The notes under the pieces were generated by a model. That model saw nothing but the letters and a program-made list of their open reading frames with translations, had not been told where the DNA came from and searched no databases. A stretch of DNA of 60,000 nt. It comes from Adiantum capillus-veneris. Its lineage: Eukaryota; Streptophyta; Polypodiopsida; Polypodiales; Pteridaceae. The position numbers and the translations under genes are program-made. Where the stretch lies: positions 62,981,496 to 63,041,495 of the forward strand of contig CM043970.1 of assembly GCA_014529385.2 (NCBI GenBank), given 5' to 3'. How positions within the stretch are numbered: the stretch's first letter is position 1; each line of letters begins with the position of its first letter. Of this stretch, positions 10,321 to 22,379 are shown in pieces.

Positions 10321-11185
10321 AAACATGACTCCTACATAGAAGGGGGCGAGCCCTAAGAGTAGGGGATGAGAGATAACACACGCATACTCTCAAGGCAAGC
10401 CCAAGACTCGAGAGGCATAAAGGACACATGTCAAACCCCTAGCCTTGTTGCCATCATAGTGTGTTTGAATCCTATTGGATGGCCTTTAGGGAGGCCCAAT
10501 GATATTTTAGATGCATTTAATTAATTCGTTAAGTTGTCTCTCTCAAAGGGGAAAGAAGAAAACTTCTCCAAATGCTACCCCTATTGCTAGATATGACCAT
10601 AGCTTGTGATTGGCTATGCCTGGCATGGACCAATAGGGTGCAAGCTAGAGTAAAGAGAGAGATGGGTCAACCAAGGCAAGGGGGAGCCCTCCCTTTTGCA
10701 CATTATCCCACACACTCATACACTCTCTCATGTGTTGAGCAAGAACTTCATCTCCTTCTCAAAGATTGAGAAGTAGAGAGCCTACACCAACTCCTCTTGG
10801 CTATGGAATGCAAATCCAACCAAGATCCATGCTTCAAAAAAATGCTTACTATCTTTTTCATCTCCATTACTATGCTATGCTATGCTCTAAGAGTAATGAT
10901 ATGTGAGGAGACTATTTCTTTCTCGTAATATACATCTTTTTCCTCTTCCCTTCCCTCTGAAGGTGTTTGAGGTCTTGGGATTGAGGTCGGGGACAAGTTA
11001 ATGTTTTTGCAAGCTAGTAGATATTGGTGCATGAAGCTTACCATGTTCATGGCATCAACAAGGTCTCAAGGGACACAAAACATGCATTGTACCAAGTCTC
11101 TCTTCAAGAGAGAATCTATAATACAAAAGCCTTTTGGAGGGGGGATCGGCTCCAAGTAAATCCAATCCTCAATGGTTGTCAATTT

Positions 11186-11208
11186 CTCTAATTCTCTCTC
11201 TCTCTATG

Positions 11209-11262
<54 letters not shown>
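11186..11262 (+). repeat. (CT)n(CA)n microsatellite in G2 solo LTR
   Basis: TCTCTCTCTCT followed by an uninterrupted ACACAC run. Other G2 LTR copies have only a short CTCTCTC here (27849-27857), so the array expanded in this copy. Confidence 0.9.
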
Positions 11263-11264
<2 letters not shown>

Positions 11265-11382
11265 GTATTATTCATGCCATGTCTCCAATCAAGTACTCTC
11301 CTTATGCTTATGAATAATTCTCATAAAGAAAAGCTCACTACAATCATCTTACACTATAAGAGACTAAGGTCTTTGTCATGCA

Positions 11383-12218
11383 TGACAGCCGTGCCAGGAT
11401 TAGAGAGAGTAGAGAGAAGAGGAGTCGGGGAAAAGAGAGAGAAAAAGAAACTGTTTTGCCATAGTTATTGCCTCAAAAATTGCTGTGCAGATAGCTTCAG
11501 ACATTACCGCCTCAAAAATTGCCGCGCAGATAGCTCCAAACATTGCCCTGCAGATAGCGTTGTTATTTGCCTCTATTGTAGCCTCATAGATACCCTAGAA
11601 TGAATATAATATACTCCTATTGATATACCCGTCCATCTCTCCTTTATATAATACAATATATATAATAAAAAGTACTTTCATTTTGTATCCTCTCTATATA
11701 CTATAGTTACTTACTGGTTCTCCTCAAAAGAAATCCATTAAATTTCAAGATTCCCATGATATATTCTATCCCCCCTCCTACCCCAAAATTTCACATTAGT
11801 AGAGATTGCTCGCCTCGTCGTCCTCACCAGTTATCTATCGTGCATTCCCTTCCAAGCCTCTGCGGTAGCTTAGTCCTTTGTGAGCCCCCTCCCTTCGCCC
11901 CCCCTCTTTTTGCGCATGCCTTTTCCATCCACGTCCTCCCTCGTCTCGCCCACACGTATGTCCTAGCAAATTCATCCCTTTGCAAAGACTAGCTCACCTC
12001 AGCTCGCCTTGTTGTTGCTTGTCGCATCTACAGACGAGCGAGCCATAGAGAGAAGAAGAAGAGTATTTTAATGTCGTAGGAAACTATCCCAAGAGACCTT
12101 AAAGATCTATCTAATGGAGAGAGTTGAACTCATAACTTGTTATTCAAGAGGGGAATGGCATAACCAATCTACCACACTTGGGTGATAGAAAGGTTATACC
12201 ATTTTCCTATTTTTATTA

Positions 12219-12272
<54 letters not shown>

Positions 12273-12337
12273 AAAGAAGAGTATTTTAACGTTGTAGGAA
12301 ACTATCCCAAGAGACCTTAAAGATCTATCCGACGGGG

Positions 12338-12395
<58 letters not shown>

Positions 12396-12410
12396 AAACA
12401 AATGTGTATG
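11383..12410. other. unassigned sequence with two microsatellites
   Basis: No gene seen. (CA)n occupies about 12222-12270 and (GA)n about 12340-12393. The sequence just before each array (GAGTATTTTAA-GT-GTAGGAAACTATCCCAAGAGACC) occurs at 12061-12100 and again at 12276-12316, a partial duplication. Confidence 0.6.
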
Positions 12411-12648
12411 CTAGCAGAAGATCATTAACAAAGCATTTAGAAAATCAAGTGATCAACATTAGCTACACCATCCTCATTACGATGCATTAAAACATGGCCT
12501 TAATTATTCATCCACTACATCATCATCTGCTAGCAGAAGATCATTAACAAAGCATTTAGAAAATCAAGTGATCAACATTAGCTACACCATCCTCATTACG
12601 ATGCATTAAAACATGGCCTTAATTATTCATCCACTACATCATCATCTG
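12411..12648. repeat. two tandem copies of a 119-bp unit
   Basis: 12411-12529 and 12530-12648 are the same by eye (CTAGCAGAAGATCATTAAC ... CATCATCTG), so this is a recent tandem duplication beside the CACTA-2 remnant. Confidence 0.9.
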
Positions 12649-12947
12649 CTAGTTCCATAGCCATGACGCGGTCTATGTGGAGTCCCAGTTTATCAAAATC
12701 AGCAATATAGGGATCGAAAGGATCATCCTCATCATCATTATGTTCTTCTAGCTCTTCATCCTCTAGATGAAACACCTGCAAACCACTTCACATCGGACAC
12801 ATACTTTCAAAAATTTCAAAAATCTACTCGGTATATTCTTCGGATAACTCCACAATATCTATTTTCCATATCGTTTGGAGCTTGTGAATGAAAATTTCCC
12901 ATCACTCCACTATCATTGGTCGTTCATTTTTTGTCTACATTATCAAT

Positions 12948-13487
12948 TCAAAAATTCCTTCCTTCATGCCACATCGAGTTGAACATCGTTGCTTGTTTAA
13001 AGTAGAACAAGTTTGAGTATAGGTAGCTATATACTAATTTATATTGTGCATAATGAGTTTGATTAGCAATTACCTTTGGTAGACAACCTCGCACATACTT
13101 CCACTCCTCATCGCTAACATGCTCACCATTAGCTTTAGTTTTAGTCATTTGTTCATGCAACCAATTGGGCCTTATAAGTTTTGGAAACATGGCAAGGTAT
13201 GGTGGGTAAACCACATTGTGATTTCTTCTGCGAGAGTGTATTTCCCTATACGCTTCTTGATCTTCGTCACGCTTTCTTTTCAATTATGTATATAGATCTA
13301 GCCACTTTTGCATCTTTGGTGCATCAAGGACAAGATAGTTGTTTATTGCATCACGTATGTGCCTTTCCATGAGCTTTATCTTCCCCTTCCCATTCAGCAT
13401 ATGAGAGTGCATCCTTGGATCTTCTTTATCAGTCCATAAATGTGGTATCATTTCATACACTATAGCCAGGTACTCAGAGATGTACAC
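12948..13487 (-). pseudogene. CACTA-2 transposase C-terminal part
   Basis: Two minus-strand pieces: 13487-13284 (EYLAIVYEMIPHLWTDKEDPRM... MERHIRDAINNYLV) and 13283-12948 (RSRRNHNVVYPPYLAMF-type sequence, HEQMTKTKANGEHVSDEEWKYVRG). They follow the DUF4218-like block in CACTA transposases, whose members end near this kind of sequence. They are separated from the upstream part by a stop around 13520. Assignment is by order and by faint resemblance to the tail of the CACTA-1 protein. Confidence 0.55.
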
Positions 13488-13521
13488 AAATGACTCTTGA
13501 ACAATTCATCCTTCGGCCATG

Positions 13522-14166
13522 CTAGCCTCTGGCTGTGAACACGAAGTCCTTGAGTGTCTTAAGAAAACGCTCAAGGAAGAACATCCAACGGGAATGTACC
13601 ACTCCACAAATCTCTGCCTCATCCACAAGATGCAATATAAGATGGAGTTGGCTCACTAGTATGGACCAAGGAAAGCTCTCTTCAATGAGAACGACTGCTT
13701 CTTTGGCTAACAATCTTGCAATTGGTATGGATGCGACTTCAATCTCCTTAGAGCTCACCCGCCTGACAAGATATTTCATCTTATATATAGCATCACGTAC
13801 TTTCTTTCTTCCATATCCACTGATTCTCAATGGTAAGATGAACTGTATAGTGTTTTCAAAACTAATAACATTAGAGTAGCATCCAAGTAAGATAAAACAT
13901 AGAGGATGGATAATCACCTGGAGCATCTTGTGCCAATCGTGGGATTTTAGCGCATGTAATAGGGGTCCATCCCCTTCCTTTGTCTTTGAGAAAGCTCCCT
14001 TTAAAGACCGCATGTAACCTGTAGGTGTTCTGATGGAAGCAATAACTTCTTTCACTTTGATTTGGTTAGTCTTTGATAGGATCCACGGTGCCTTTGGAAG
14101 AAAATACTTCCCATTGTCTTCCATCACCGGCATTGCTGATGCTGGAAATATGCATTGATGTTTCAT
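13522..14166 (-). pseudogene. CACTA-2 transposase, DUF4218-like segment with retained intron
   Basis: Reads KFLPKAPW-type sequence (YFLPKAPWILSKTNQ), then RTPTGYMRSLKGAFSKTK, SHDWHKMLQ and, after an interruption, FILPLRISGYGRKKVRDAIYKMKYLVR ... VHSRWMFFLERFLKTLKDFV. Each block has a counterpart in CACTA-1 (RAPWVLLKNE, TPTGYMRCLKTAF, SHDWHKFLQ, VHSHWMFFLERFMKTLKGFV). Between MLQ and FIL the DNA has GTGATT ... CTATACAG, a likely intron absent from CACTA-1. The ORF stays open through it by chance. Confidence 0.8.
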
Positions 14167-14310
14167 GTCCTACCTAATGCCAACAATGTCACTCTTGACT
14201 ATGATGTGGTCCCAGATCATCTGGCCTATGTTTTTGAATATGTGCATCGGATCTAGCAAATGATGGACCTTCAAATTGGTCCAGTAAGGCAACTCAAAAA
14301 ACACAGAACA

Positions 14311-14742
14311 TCATCTCATACCCTTGGGTGGCTGTTGGGGAAGGGGGTCCATTGAGCAATGCCTATCCCATGCTCTTTTCCAATCTCTCATTGTACATCT
14401 ATATGGGGCCTTTCCATTCGAAGGTTCTTTGTATTTTTCATATATTGGTGGTAGAAAACGATGACTATTAGGATAAATGACCTTTTTGAGGTGTGATGGA
14501 CACTCTGTGACGAGAGAGGGACCACAAATAGGGCACATTGCATGTCCGGATGTAGACAAACCTGTTGGTAGTACATTATATTCATAACTAGTATGGTTAC
14601 CTTTGGTAGAAAATAACCAATAATTGAGGGGTGCTACATGTATGGCTACCTGAGACCTCTCCAAGACCTGAAAGGTCATGCGTAGTCCACATAAGTATGC
14701 CTCAAGTATGGGTTTGTCACTCCGTTGTTGGTAGAGACACAT
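14311..14742 (-). pseudogene. CACTA-2 transposase, central Transposase_21 segment
   Basis: GLSTSGHAMCPICGPSLVTECPSHLKKVIYPNSHRFLPP matches the CACTA-1 block LTTSGYNACPICGQSLDVRYSTSLRKTIYQGHHHYLPD. The residues before it, from about 14720 to 14580, are probably read-through of an intron at the same position as the intron in CACTA-1. The frame ends with a TGA near 14311. Confidence 0.82.
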
Positions 14743-15374
14743 CGTAGGCAGGGATACCGGTCCATAGCTCTGTTAACTCATCAATAAGAGGGGCTAGATA
14801 CACATCCAATTTTTTGACTTTGTGCTTTTCGGGGATCAATAAAGATAGCATGATGTAGCCTTTCTTGGTGCTCTTCCAGGGGGGGATGTTTGTAATTGAT
14901 TAAGACAACTGGCCATGTGCTCCATGACGTATTGTTGGTGTCGAAAGGGTTGACACTGTCACTTGCAAGGTCTAAACAAAGATATCGTGGGTCTCCTTTA
15001 AACGCGGGCCATTTTTCCTCAATGTGTTTCCATGCTTGTGAATCCGCTGGGAGACGCATTATACCATCCACAGAGCAACTACAGGCATGCCATGTAAGGA
15101 GTTTGTTGAAGGTCGTGGTCTTGAACATGTATTGGATATGAGGGATGAGGGGAAAATGTCGTAAAACTTTCCTTAGTACCAGGTGAGTCTTCTTTCCTTC
15201 CTTTGGATCAATGGGAAGGTCTTTGTATCTTTCTTCACCACACTTTGGACATTTCTCCAGCCGATCATACTCGTTGCGGAAGAGAATGCAATCATTAACA
15301 CATGCATGTATATTCTTGTACTCTATACCTAGCACATTAACAAATTTACGAGCACTGCGTCTAACTTGTGGCAA
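14743..15374 (-). pseudogene. CACTA-2 transposase, Transposase_21 N-terminal segment
   Basis: Carries the family hallmarks: NIHACVNDCILFRNEYDRLEKCPKCG (zinc-ribbon-like CxxC), KVLRHFPLIPHIQYMF, LLTWHA, RLPADSQAWKHIEEKWPAF, DSVNPFDTNNTSWSTWPVVLINY. CACTA-1 has the same blocks in the same order. The frame is lost after about 14781 (VSSPSY stop), where YLAPLIDEL-type sequence continues in another frame. Confidence 0.88.
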
Positions 15375-15513
15375 AAATCAAAGTTTATTTGACCACTAGT
15401 TGTAAAGTTTATTTATCAAAACACTTTGAAAAAAGACTGTAAAAATCTAAGTTTACTTAACCTTAAAAGATGATCAATGCTTGTATTGGTCATTGCGCAC
15501 ATGACCTGTAGAT

Positions 15514-15876
15514 TCAAAAAATCTCTAACAAAGCACAGAGAATAGAGAACGAAGCTCCGGGATATATAGGTGTCTTGCTTGCATCCAAAAGAGTATCCTC
15601 CTCCTTTTGTGCAGTCTCTTCACATCCACAATCGTCATCGTCATGTGGATCCTCCTTGTGAGCGAGAAGCTCAGCAACCAGATTCTCCATAACTGTATCC
15701 CCTTCCATCTAGTGCGGTAGATCTATCATCTCCTCCTCCCCATAATCACCTGCACTGGATTTCAAACTCTTGCCCATTGTTGGTGCGGAGACAAACCTTT
15801 TTTCTTGCAATTGTCTCTCAGACTTTCTGACTTGAGAGCATCCTCCTATAATACTCCAATGAGGAGCGGTATCCAT
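15514..15876 (-). pseudogene. CACTA-2 transposase N-terminal exon(s)
   Basis: ATG near 15876 reads MDTAPHWSIIGGCSQVRKSE..., broken by a TAG at 15709-15711, then MEGDTVMENLVAELLAHKEDP ... DDDDCGCEET ... TLLDASKTPIYPGASFSILCALL. The acidic stretch followed by PIYPG/PIYEG is the usual N-terminal region of TNP2 proteins (CACTA-1 has ARQPIYEGDKIFVLRTCLAFL). Confidence 0.65.
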
Positions 15877-16153
15877 GTGCGAACGTTAGTGATGTAACAT
15901 TTAATGGTCTAGTAACTTGTGTATAGTGGAAAATAACTTAGACATAGTGAGAATTTCATTAAGAATAGATTCCTAATGAGAATAGCAAGAGTGCTTGGAT
16001 GGGGAGAGCAACAAAAGCATAACACCTAGTTAGATAGGCACGAACAATAGTTCAAAAAGAGAGAGAAATTAAGCTATTGACAAAAATTGAGGACCAAATT
16101 TACATGGAGCCGGTCCCCCCTCCAAAAGGCTTTGTATTATAGGCTCCCCCCAT

Positions 16154-16290
16154 CACTACAACACTAAATGAAGATATCGACGACATTAACGGGCGTCGCT
16201 ATACGCGTCACTATACACGTCGCAGTGTGCGTCGATATACGCATGGAAAGGCTTTTATTTGCCACGTGTATATCGACGCGTATAGCGACG
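16154..16290 (+). repeat. left TIR and subterminal repeats of CACTA-1
   Basis: CACTACAACA TIR, then copies of GCGTCGCTATACGCGTC, CACTATACACGTCGC, GCGTCGATATACGCATG and the inverted TATCGACGCGTATAGCGACGC. In En/Spm such motifs bind the TNPA-type protein. Confidence 0.85.
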
Positions 16291-16440
16291 CAAAAAAATT
16301 TGGGGGAAAAAAGTGAAACCCGCACGCAGGGGCCATTTTCGCCTGTTCGGGTCTTGGCCGAAACCTGCTGCGCAGGTATTATGTCCATCTCCACCCTCCC
16401 CAACCCCTCTCTCTCTGTCTACATCGCGTGTGTGTGTATA

Positions 16441-16706
<266 letters not shown>

Positions 16707-16709
<3 letters not shown>

Positions 16710-17183
16710 AATGTATGCTTAGGAAATTAAAATTAAAGAGAGAAATGAAATGAAATGTTATATTAACGTCTTCGAAAGGCCAAAGTGACCTATGAGACAT
16801 GAGACAAGAAAGTTACAATGTGATGGATCTGATACAAAGTCAGAGTAAGAAGATGACAAAATAAAATATTATGGAATCCTAAACTGTTGGGTGTGGACTA
16901 AACGGCTAAACGAGCTAGTTGGGATAGGTAGATCTCCTCCATGGTCAGTACTCTGACCGGGCGTTGTGCATGTCGAGCCAAAGTGACCTAGCTAGATCCT
17001 CTGATGCAGCCTCTGTCGATGTTGTGTAGTCCTCTGCAGTCGTGGGCGTCTAGATCTCCCTCGATCAGTCGCTCGTTCGATCATTAGAGAGATAGGGAAG
17101 TAGAGAGCGAGAGAGAGAGAGAGGTAAGTAGAGAGAGAAAGAGAGAGAGAGAGATAGGAAATAGAGAGATAGAGAAAGAGAGT

Positions 17184-17248
<65 letters not shown>

Positions 17249-17683
17249 GGAAGTGGAGCTCCAGGAGTTATGGCAGAGAAATAGGAAAATAGAGAAATAG
17301 AGAGAGATAGGAAAATAGGGAAATAGAGAGAGAAAGAGCGAGATCGAGAGAGAGAGAGAGAAAGAGAGATAGCGAGAGCGAGATCGAGAGAGAGAGAGAA
17401 AGAGAGATAGCGAGAGCGAGATCGAGATCGAGAGAGAAAGAATGAGAGATAGGGTACATAGACAGAGAAGAAACTATGGAACTAAAAGAGGCAAAGGGGT
17501 TTTGCCTGCTACATGCATTGCCATGTACACCTGGGAGTGCACGTATGTGTCTACCCATATAGGATTTGACCAATAAAGACGAGATTTTGACCCGGTGGTC
17601 CTGATCTCCGTACACCTCTGGACCGAGGTGTACGGAGATTGGGCAAGACTAGAGAATGTGAGGTAGTTTACATTGTGAGGAGC

Positions 17684-17716
<33 letters not shown>

Positions 17717-17737
17717 CAACATTCATAATCATTGTAG
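16707..17737 (+). other. 5' non-coding region of CACTA-1
   Basis: No gene seen. Further GA-rich tracts run through 17100-17460, with (TA)n at 17184-17202 and 17685-17711. An imperfect inverted repeat, CTCCGTACACCTC...GAGGTGTACGGAG, lies at about 17605-17637. Confidence 0.55.
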
Positions 17738-20700
17738 ATGGTAACGTCATCAACTAACATGGAGGAAAAGATTGCATGCTCGTGCACGCTCTGCAAGTAT
17801 CAAATCCTGCGCAAGCGTAGGATATCTAATGAGCATGTGCACAAGTACGAAGAGTTTGCTAGAGAAACTGTATAGAATCTGCGATACGACTCCTACGGAA
17901 CGGGCATTGATTTCTACGACATAGCACCTACATCTGAGAGAGAGAGAGAGAGAAAAAAGATTATGCGTGAAGGTCCGACCAATATAGAGCCACAGATGGA
18001 AGCAGAAAAGGGCTTACAGACAGAAGACGACGGCATGGAGGAGATGCTGGATGCCTTCTTCCAGACAAGCGAGGAGAACGCGAACGAAGCAGCACCAGAA
18101 GCCGTGCGCCTATCTCCTGAAGACATGTTGAGGAAGTTGGCACGTCAACCAATCTATGAAGGCGACAAAATATTTGTGCTTCGTACTTGTCTGGCATTTT
18201 TGAATCTTCAGTCAGTGTATGGGTGGTCAGATGCAAGCGTCACTGCTTTGTTTAGGTACGTAATTTACAAAAGAGATTTTCTGATTGCAACAGTGATGTG
18301 CTCGGAGATCTTTTTAATTTAATGTGGCTTAAACAGGTTATTGCGGGAGCAACTTCTCCCGGCTGGCAATGAAATGCCCCCCTCCAAGCCAGACGCAAAG
18401 CAACTTCTGACCTCAGTTGGCTTGGACTACAACAAGATTCATGCATGTCCAAATGATTGCATTCTTTTTCGCAATGAATTCGCAGATTGTCTGTCATGTC
18501 CTAAGTGCGGAGCAATCTACTACAAAAAAGATGCAGTTGGCGAGACAGTGCCAGCTAAAGTGTTGCGGCATTTCCCTATTATTCCTAGGATAAAAAACGT
18601 GTTTCGTTGTGGTTCCATTGCAAAGTTGATGCGGTGGCATTCTACGAATAGCTCCACTGATGCAACATTTAGGGTGCCCGCTGATTCGAAGGCTTGGAGG
18701 CACATTGAAGATACCTCGCCACATGTTAAGAGTGAACCACACAATTTGCGTTTGGGCATGGCAATGGATGGAGTCAATCCATTTGGCTTGAGAAGCTCGT
18801 CATGGAGCACTTGGCCTATGTGCCTTATCAATTACAACCTCCCGCCGTGGCTTGCTATCAAGAAGGGTCATTTGATTTTAAGCTTGATTGTACCTGGTAA
18901 GTTCAAGGCAAAAAACATGGATGTTTATCTAGCTCCACTAGTTGACGAGCTCCAGGAGTTATGGCATGGGATCGACATAGCAGATATGGTTGAACCAGTA
19001 GGACAACAACATGCAAGGATCCATGGACTTCTTATGTGGACTATGCATGATTGGCCAGGATACGGAGAAGCTTCTGGTAATGGTTATTGATTTACAAAAT
19101 TCTCGCTATTCGCAAGCCCTTTGCCTTGGCCTGATTCATGCTTTGATATATGCAGGACTAACAACTTCGGGATACAATGCATGTCCAATTTGCGGGCAGT
19201 CTTTGGATGTGCGCTATTCTACCTCTCTTCGAAAGACAATTTATCAAGGCCACCACCATTATCTTCCAGATGGCCATCACTTGCGCGAAGGCCAGCTTGG
19301 TCGCGTAGAATGTCGTCCTATGCATGTACAAGAGTGGCGTCGCCGATGGGAGCAACATGAGGGGCAACCTGTTCCAAGAATGAAACGTTTGTCCATTCTC
19401 CATACGTTGCCGTACTGGGGTGATCTACTAATTAACCATTTGCTGGATCCAATGCATATATTCAAGAATGTGGGAGAGTTCCTCTAGAAGACAATCATGG
19501 GAATGAAAGACAATCGAGCTTCACGAGATGATTTGCAGTCGGTTGGAAAGATGCCAGAGCTGTGGCCTTTCACCAATGCAGCTGGTCAGACAAAACTTCC
19601 AAGAGCGCCATGGGTATTGCTAAAAAACGAAGAGCGACAAGTGAAAAGGGTGATTTCAGAGTTCATGACGCCAACAGGATATATGCGATGTCTCAAGACA
19701 GCATTCACCCGTGATGATCAACTGTCAGGGTTGAAATCGCACGACTGGCATAAGTTCTTGCAATTCATTCTTCCAATTGTGATCAAGGGGTGTTTAACGG
19801 AGGAAGTGCGGACCTGCATATACAAGATTTCAGAGCTAGTGCGGTGGATCTCTTCCAAGGAGATACGGGAGGAATCTATTGCAGTCGCAAGGGCTAACTC
19901 CATTGAGGCAGTTTGCATGATTGAGAAGTATCTACCCACGAGCTGCCTAACTATCCAAATGCACTTGCTCGTCCATGTAGTAGATGAGGTTGCAGTGGCA
20001 CGTACAGTCCACAGCCATTGGATGTTTTTTCTAGAGCGGTTCATGAAAACACTTAAGGGTTTTGTTCGCCAAAAAGCGCGTCCAGAGGGGAGCATGGCAG
20101 AAGGATGGCTGGTGCAAGAGTCTCTTGTATTGGCGACCGAATTTCTATCCGTTTCTGACCCAGAAATGCCTTGACTGTGGAGCGATGAGGAGGCTGCAAG
20201 ACTAGAAGAGGAAGAGCTGGCTATTGGATGTGACTGGAAGTATCATACATACATGGCACTGTGGTCGCATGGAAAGCATTTCAGAACACAACAAATTGAC
20301 AGCACAAGAAACACATTTGACAGTGGGGTAATGGTTAGTTTCATGCAAAAGAGCAGGGCCAATGCTAGAGACACGAATGAGAGCACTAGCAACCTGGATT
20401 ACTTTGGTTTGGTGTCAAATATCCTGAAAGTAAGCTTCAGGCGGTTTGAGATGTTTTTGTTGGATGTGAAGTGGTTCAAGGTGATTACTTCTAGTCGCAA
20501 TGCAACGGTACGCAGAGATGGAAACAAACTTGTGCAAATAGATTCTACAAAGATTTGGACAGATGCGAGCGACACATTTGCTCTCCCCGAACATTGCGAG
20601 CAAGTGGTCTTTGTACCGGACCCTCGAGAGCGACAATGGTGGTTTGTGTTTCAGGTTGCTCCAAGAAATAAACAAGTATTTGAAGGGCAAGATCTCCTGG

Positions 20701-20942
20701 AGGAAAGTCAGTCAGACGACATCCATACTACTGTGACATTAGATGAGATGGATGAAGGTATGGCAGAGGAAGCTGACAGATATACGAGGGATGACGCAGA
20801 CGAGCCAGAATTGACACTTGTAGATGAAGATGCAATGGATGAAGGCAATCTGCCAGAACGACTTGGGACAGAGTTATGTTTGTAATTAGATATAGACGAT
20901 GATACGGTGCAAGATCTTATCGATGATGCCTCACTCGTCGAG
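17738..20942 (+). pseudogene. CACTA-1 TNP2-like transposase (TNPD type), spliced, broken by stops
   Basis: The ATG at 17738 opens a frame with a Cys-rich N-terminus (CSCTLCKYQILRKRR). A TAG at 17873-17875 breaks it, and it continues through PIYEGDKIFVLR. Intron 1 is 18256-18336 (GTACGT...AACAG, 81 bp) and intron 2 is 19077-19155 (GTAATG...TGCAG); both keep frame. Between and after them come the Transposase_21 blocks (HACPNDCILFRNE, CPKCG, RVPADSKAWRHIE, SSWSTWPMCLINYNLPPW, CPICG), then DUF4218-like (SHDWHKFLQ, HSHWMFFLERFMKTLKGFV) and DUF4216-like (YFGLVSNILKVSFRRFEMFLLDVKWFK). Further in-frame stops occur at 19485-19487, 20172-20174 and 20883-20885; the natural end is probably TAG near 20946. 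Acts in the nucleus on the TIRs. Confidence 0.88.
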
Positions 20943-21046
20943 GCCTAGGCCTGTAAGTGTTTGTGTAAAGACTTTGATTTAAAGTTAAGCTTAAAGTTAA
21001 TTTAAACAACTGTGTTCTGACGCTTTATTTTACTTTCTTTGTGCAG
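20943..21046 (+). other. candidate intron linking the two CACTA-1 genes
   Basis: GTAAGT at 20953 follows the transposase stop. A pyrimidine-rich acceptor, TTTCTTTGTGCAG, ends at 21046, ten bases before the ATG of the second gene. En/Spm makes TNPA and TNPD by alternative splicing of one transcript; this arrangement is compatible with that. Confidence 0.55.
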
Positions 21047-21055
21047 GACTTTAGT

Positions 21056-22179
21056 ATGGCAGACGAGATTCCAGATCCCGCTTCCATGAGTGCAGATGCA
21101 TTCATGGGCTTCGTTACACGGATGACGCATGCTCAGATGGCAGAGGCTTCTCAGTACTGGGTAGCCAGAGGCACGGGTACTACGCCTCCGGGCTTCACAC
21201 CCGAGGGTCCGACGCCTAGGGGGGGGACACCTACGGGGTTCAGGACGCCTATGGGTACGACGTCTTCTTCTCCCATCACGGCCGCTTCGACACCTAGGGG
21301 TGGGGCAGAGGCAGGTACGTCCTCATCTCCGCAGCACAGGCGCACTCGCCGATCTCGGCGATCGTCAGGTGGAGGTGGTGGTTGCTGTGGAGGAGGGTCC
21401 ACAGATGCTTCGACCCCTCCTCGCTCATGACCCCCATCCTACCCAGGCACACCTCTCGACACACCTCTTGGCACACCTCGGACACCTTGGGGGGCACACG
21501 ATCCTAGTGCTTCCAAGCTCTATACTGCACGGGGAGATGGTTCTGTTGACATGGATAGAGTCAGGACTGAGATGCGACAGCTCGTGGAGCTGCAGTTTTC
21601 GACCAACATTCTGACGTCTTGGGATGAGCAAGAAAAGGAAAAAGTCACTTACATAGTGGAGACCATCTTGAGAGAGTACCAGCCTGCTCGGGGTTCTTCC
21701 GTTGTTCCGGTGCGGTGGATCAAGGGTGTTGCACGGGACACCTTGAAACATCGATGAGATGTAGCTCGGAAGGCTTTCAGGACCGGCTCGCCGAAGCCTT
21801 CGGGCATCCCACACGAGATGTGGCTGCAGATCAGGGAGGATGAGCGGACACCGGCCACACGGTTCAGACAGCAGCGTGAGGCCGCGCAGGTACGACAGAT
21901 GACTAGGGGGACCTCTCATCTTGGCAGCGGAGGCTTCGACACCTTTCGCTATGAGTTTGTGAGTTTCTAATCCAATCTTAACTATGGCGTTTTTTAAAAC
22001 GCGATGAATCATGTATTCTTATTACTTTGATTTTTGTATAAGCGCAGAATCTTGCGATGCTTCGAGCTCCGACACGCGAGGAGGAGTCAGATGGATATCG
22101 CAGAGGTATCTATGAAGTACTGAATGATCTTGAAGCTTCAGGAGAGCCTGTAGACTGGGAGGCCTTACAGTCTTGCTGA
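21056..22179 (+). pseudogene. CACTA-1 second protein, TNPA / plant transposase (Ptta/En/Spm) type
   Basis: ATG 21056 (MADEIPDPASMSADAFMGFV), then a Pro/Gly/Thr-rich low-complexity region and an Arg/Ser/Gly stretch. The conserved core follows: DRVRTEMRQLVELQFSTNI, KVTYIVETILREYQ, VRWIKGVARDTLKHR, RKAFRTGSPKPSGIPHEMWLQIREDE. An intron at 21959-22047 (GTGAGT...GCGCAG) joins in frame to LAMLRAPTREESDGYRRGIYEV and a TGA at 22177-22179. In-frame TGA codons at 21428-21430 and 21755-21757 break it. By family this protein binds subterminal repeats. Assignment rests on position and core motifs. Confidence 0.75.
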
Positions 22180-22379
22180 TCGCTTGAGGTGAGACGTTAA
22201 TATGTGTAAGTTGATTTAATTAAGTCAGTATACGTGAAGTAATATCAATACTAATTTTGTGAGTTGTCCTATGTGCAGGTTGCGACGCCTAGTTATTAGT
22301 GGACCAGATTTCATATATATGCTTTGTGAGACACAGACACGCTTCTGTGACTCTTTTTTGTACAACAATTATGTTCAGA

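Larger units (their letters stand above)
6326..11382 (+). repeat. G2-family solo LTR, plus orientation, split by copia-1
   Basis: 6326-6466 and 10053-11382 together align with the reverse complement of the G2-A LTRs. The start TGTCATGAAATCTAATATC matches the G2 LTR start TGTCATAAAATCTAATATC. The block GGAGGGGGGATCGG at about 11137 matches the G2 block GGAGGGGGGACCGG. The CTTGAGGTGCTTG minisatellite is also shared. No PPT or coding sequence lies upstream and no PBS downstream, so it is a solo LTR of about 1.47 kb without the insert. The 3' end near CATGCA (11382) is approximate and I found no clear TSD. Confidence 0.8.
12649..15892 (-). mobile_element. CACTA-2: decayed En/Spm-type transposon remnant
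   Basis: The minus strand reads a TNP2-like (Transposase_21) gene from about 15876 down to about 12950, with stops and frame changes. I cannot find CACTA termini on either side. The right side abuts the G2-B LTR at 15893, so that end may have been lost or displaced. Confidence 0.75.

Noticed and set aside
10572-10769. Small plus-strand ORF in the G2 solo LTR
   Set aside because: Lies in LTR sequence; G2-A LTRs do not keep the frame.
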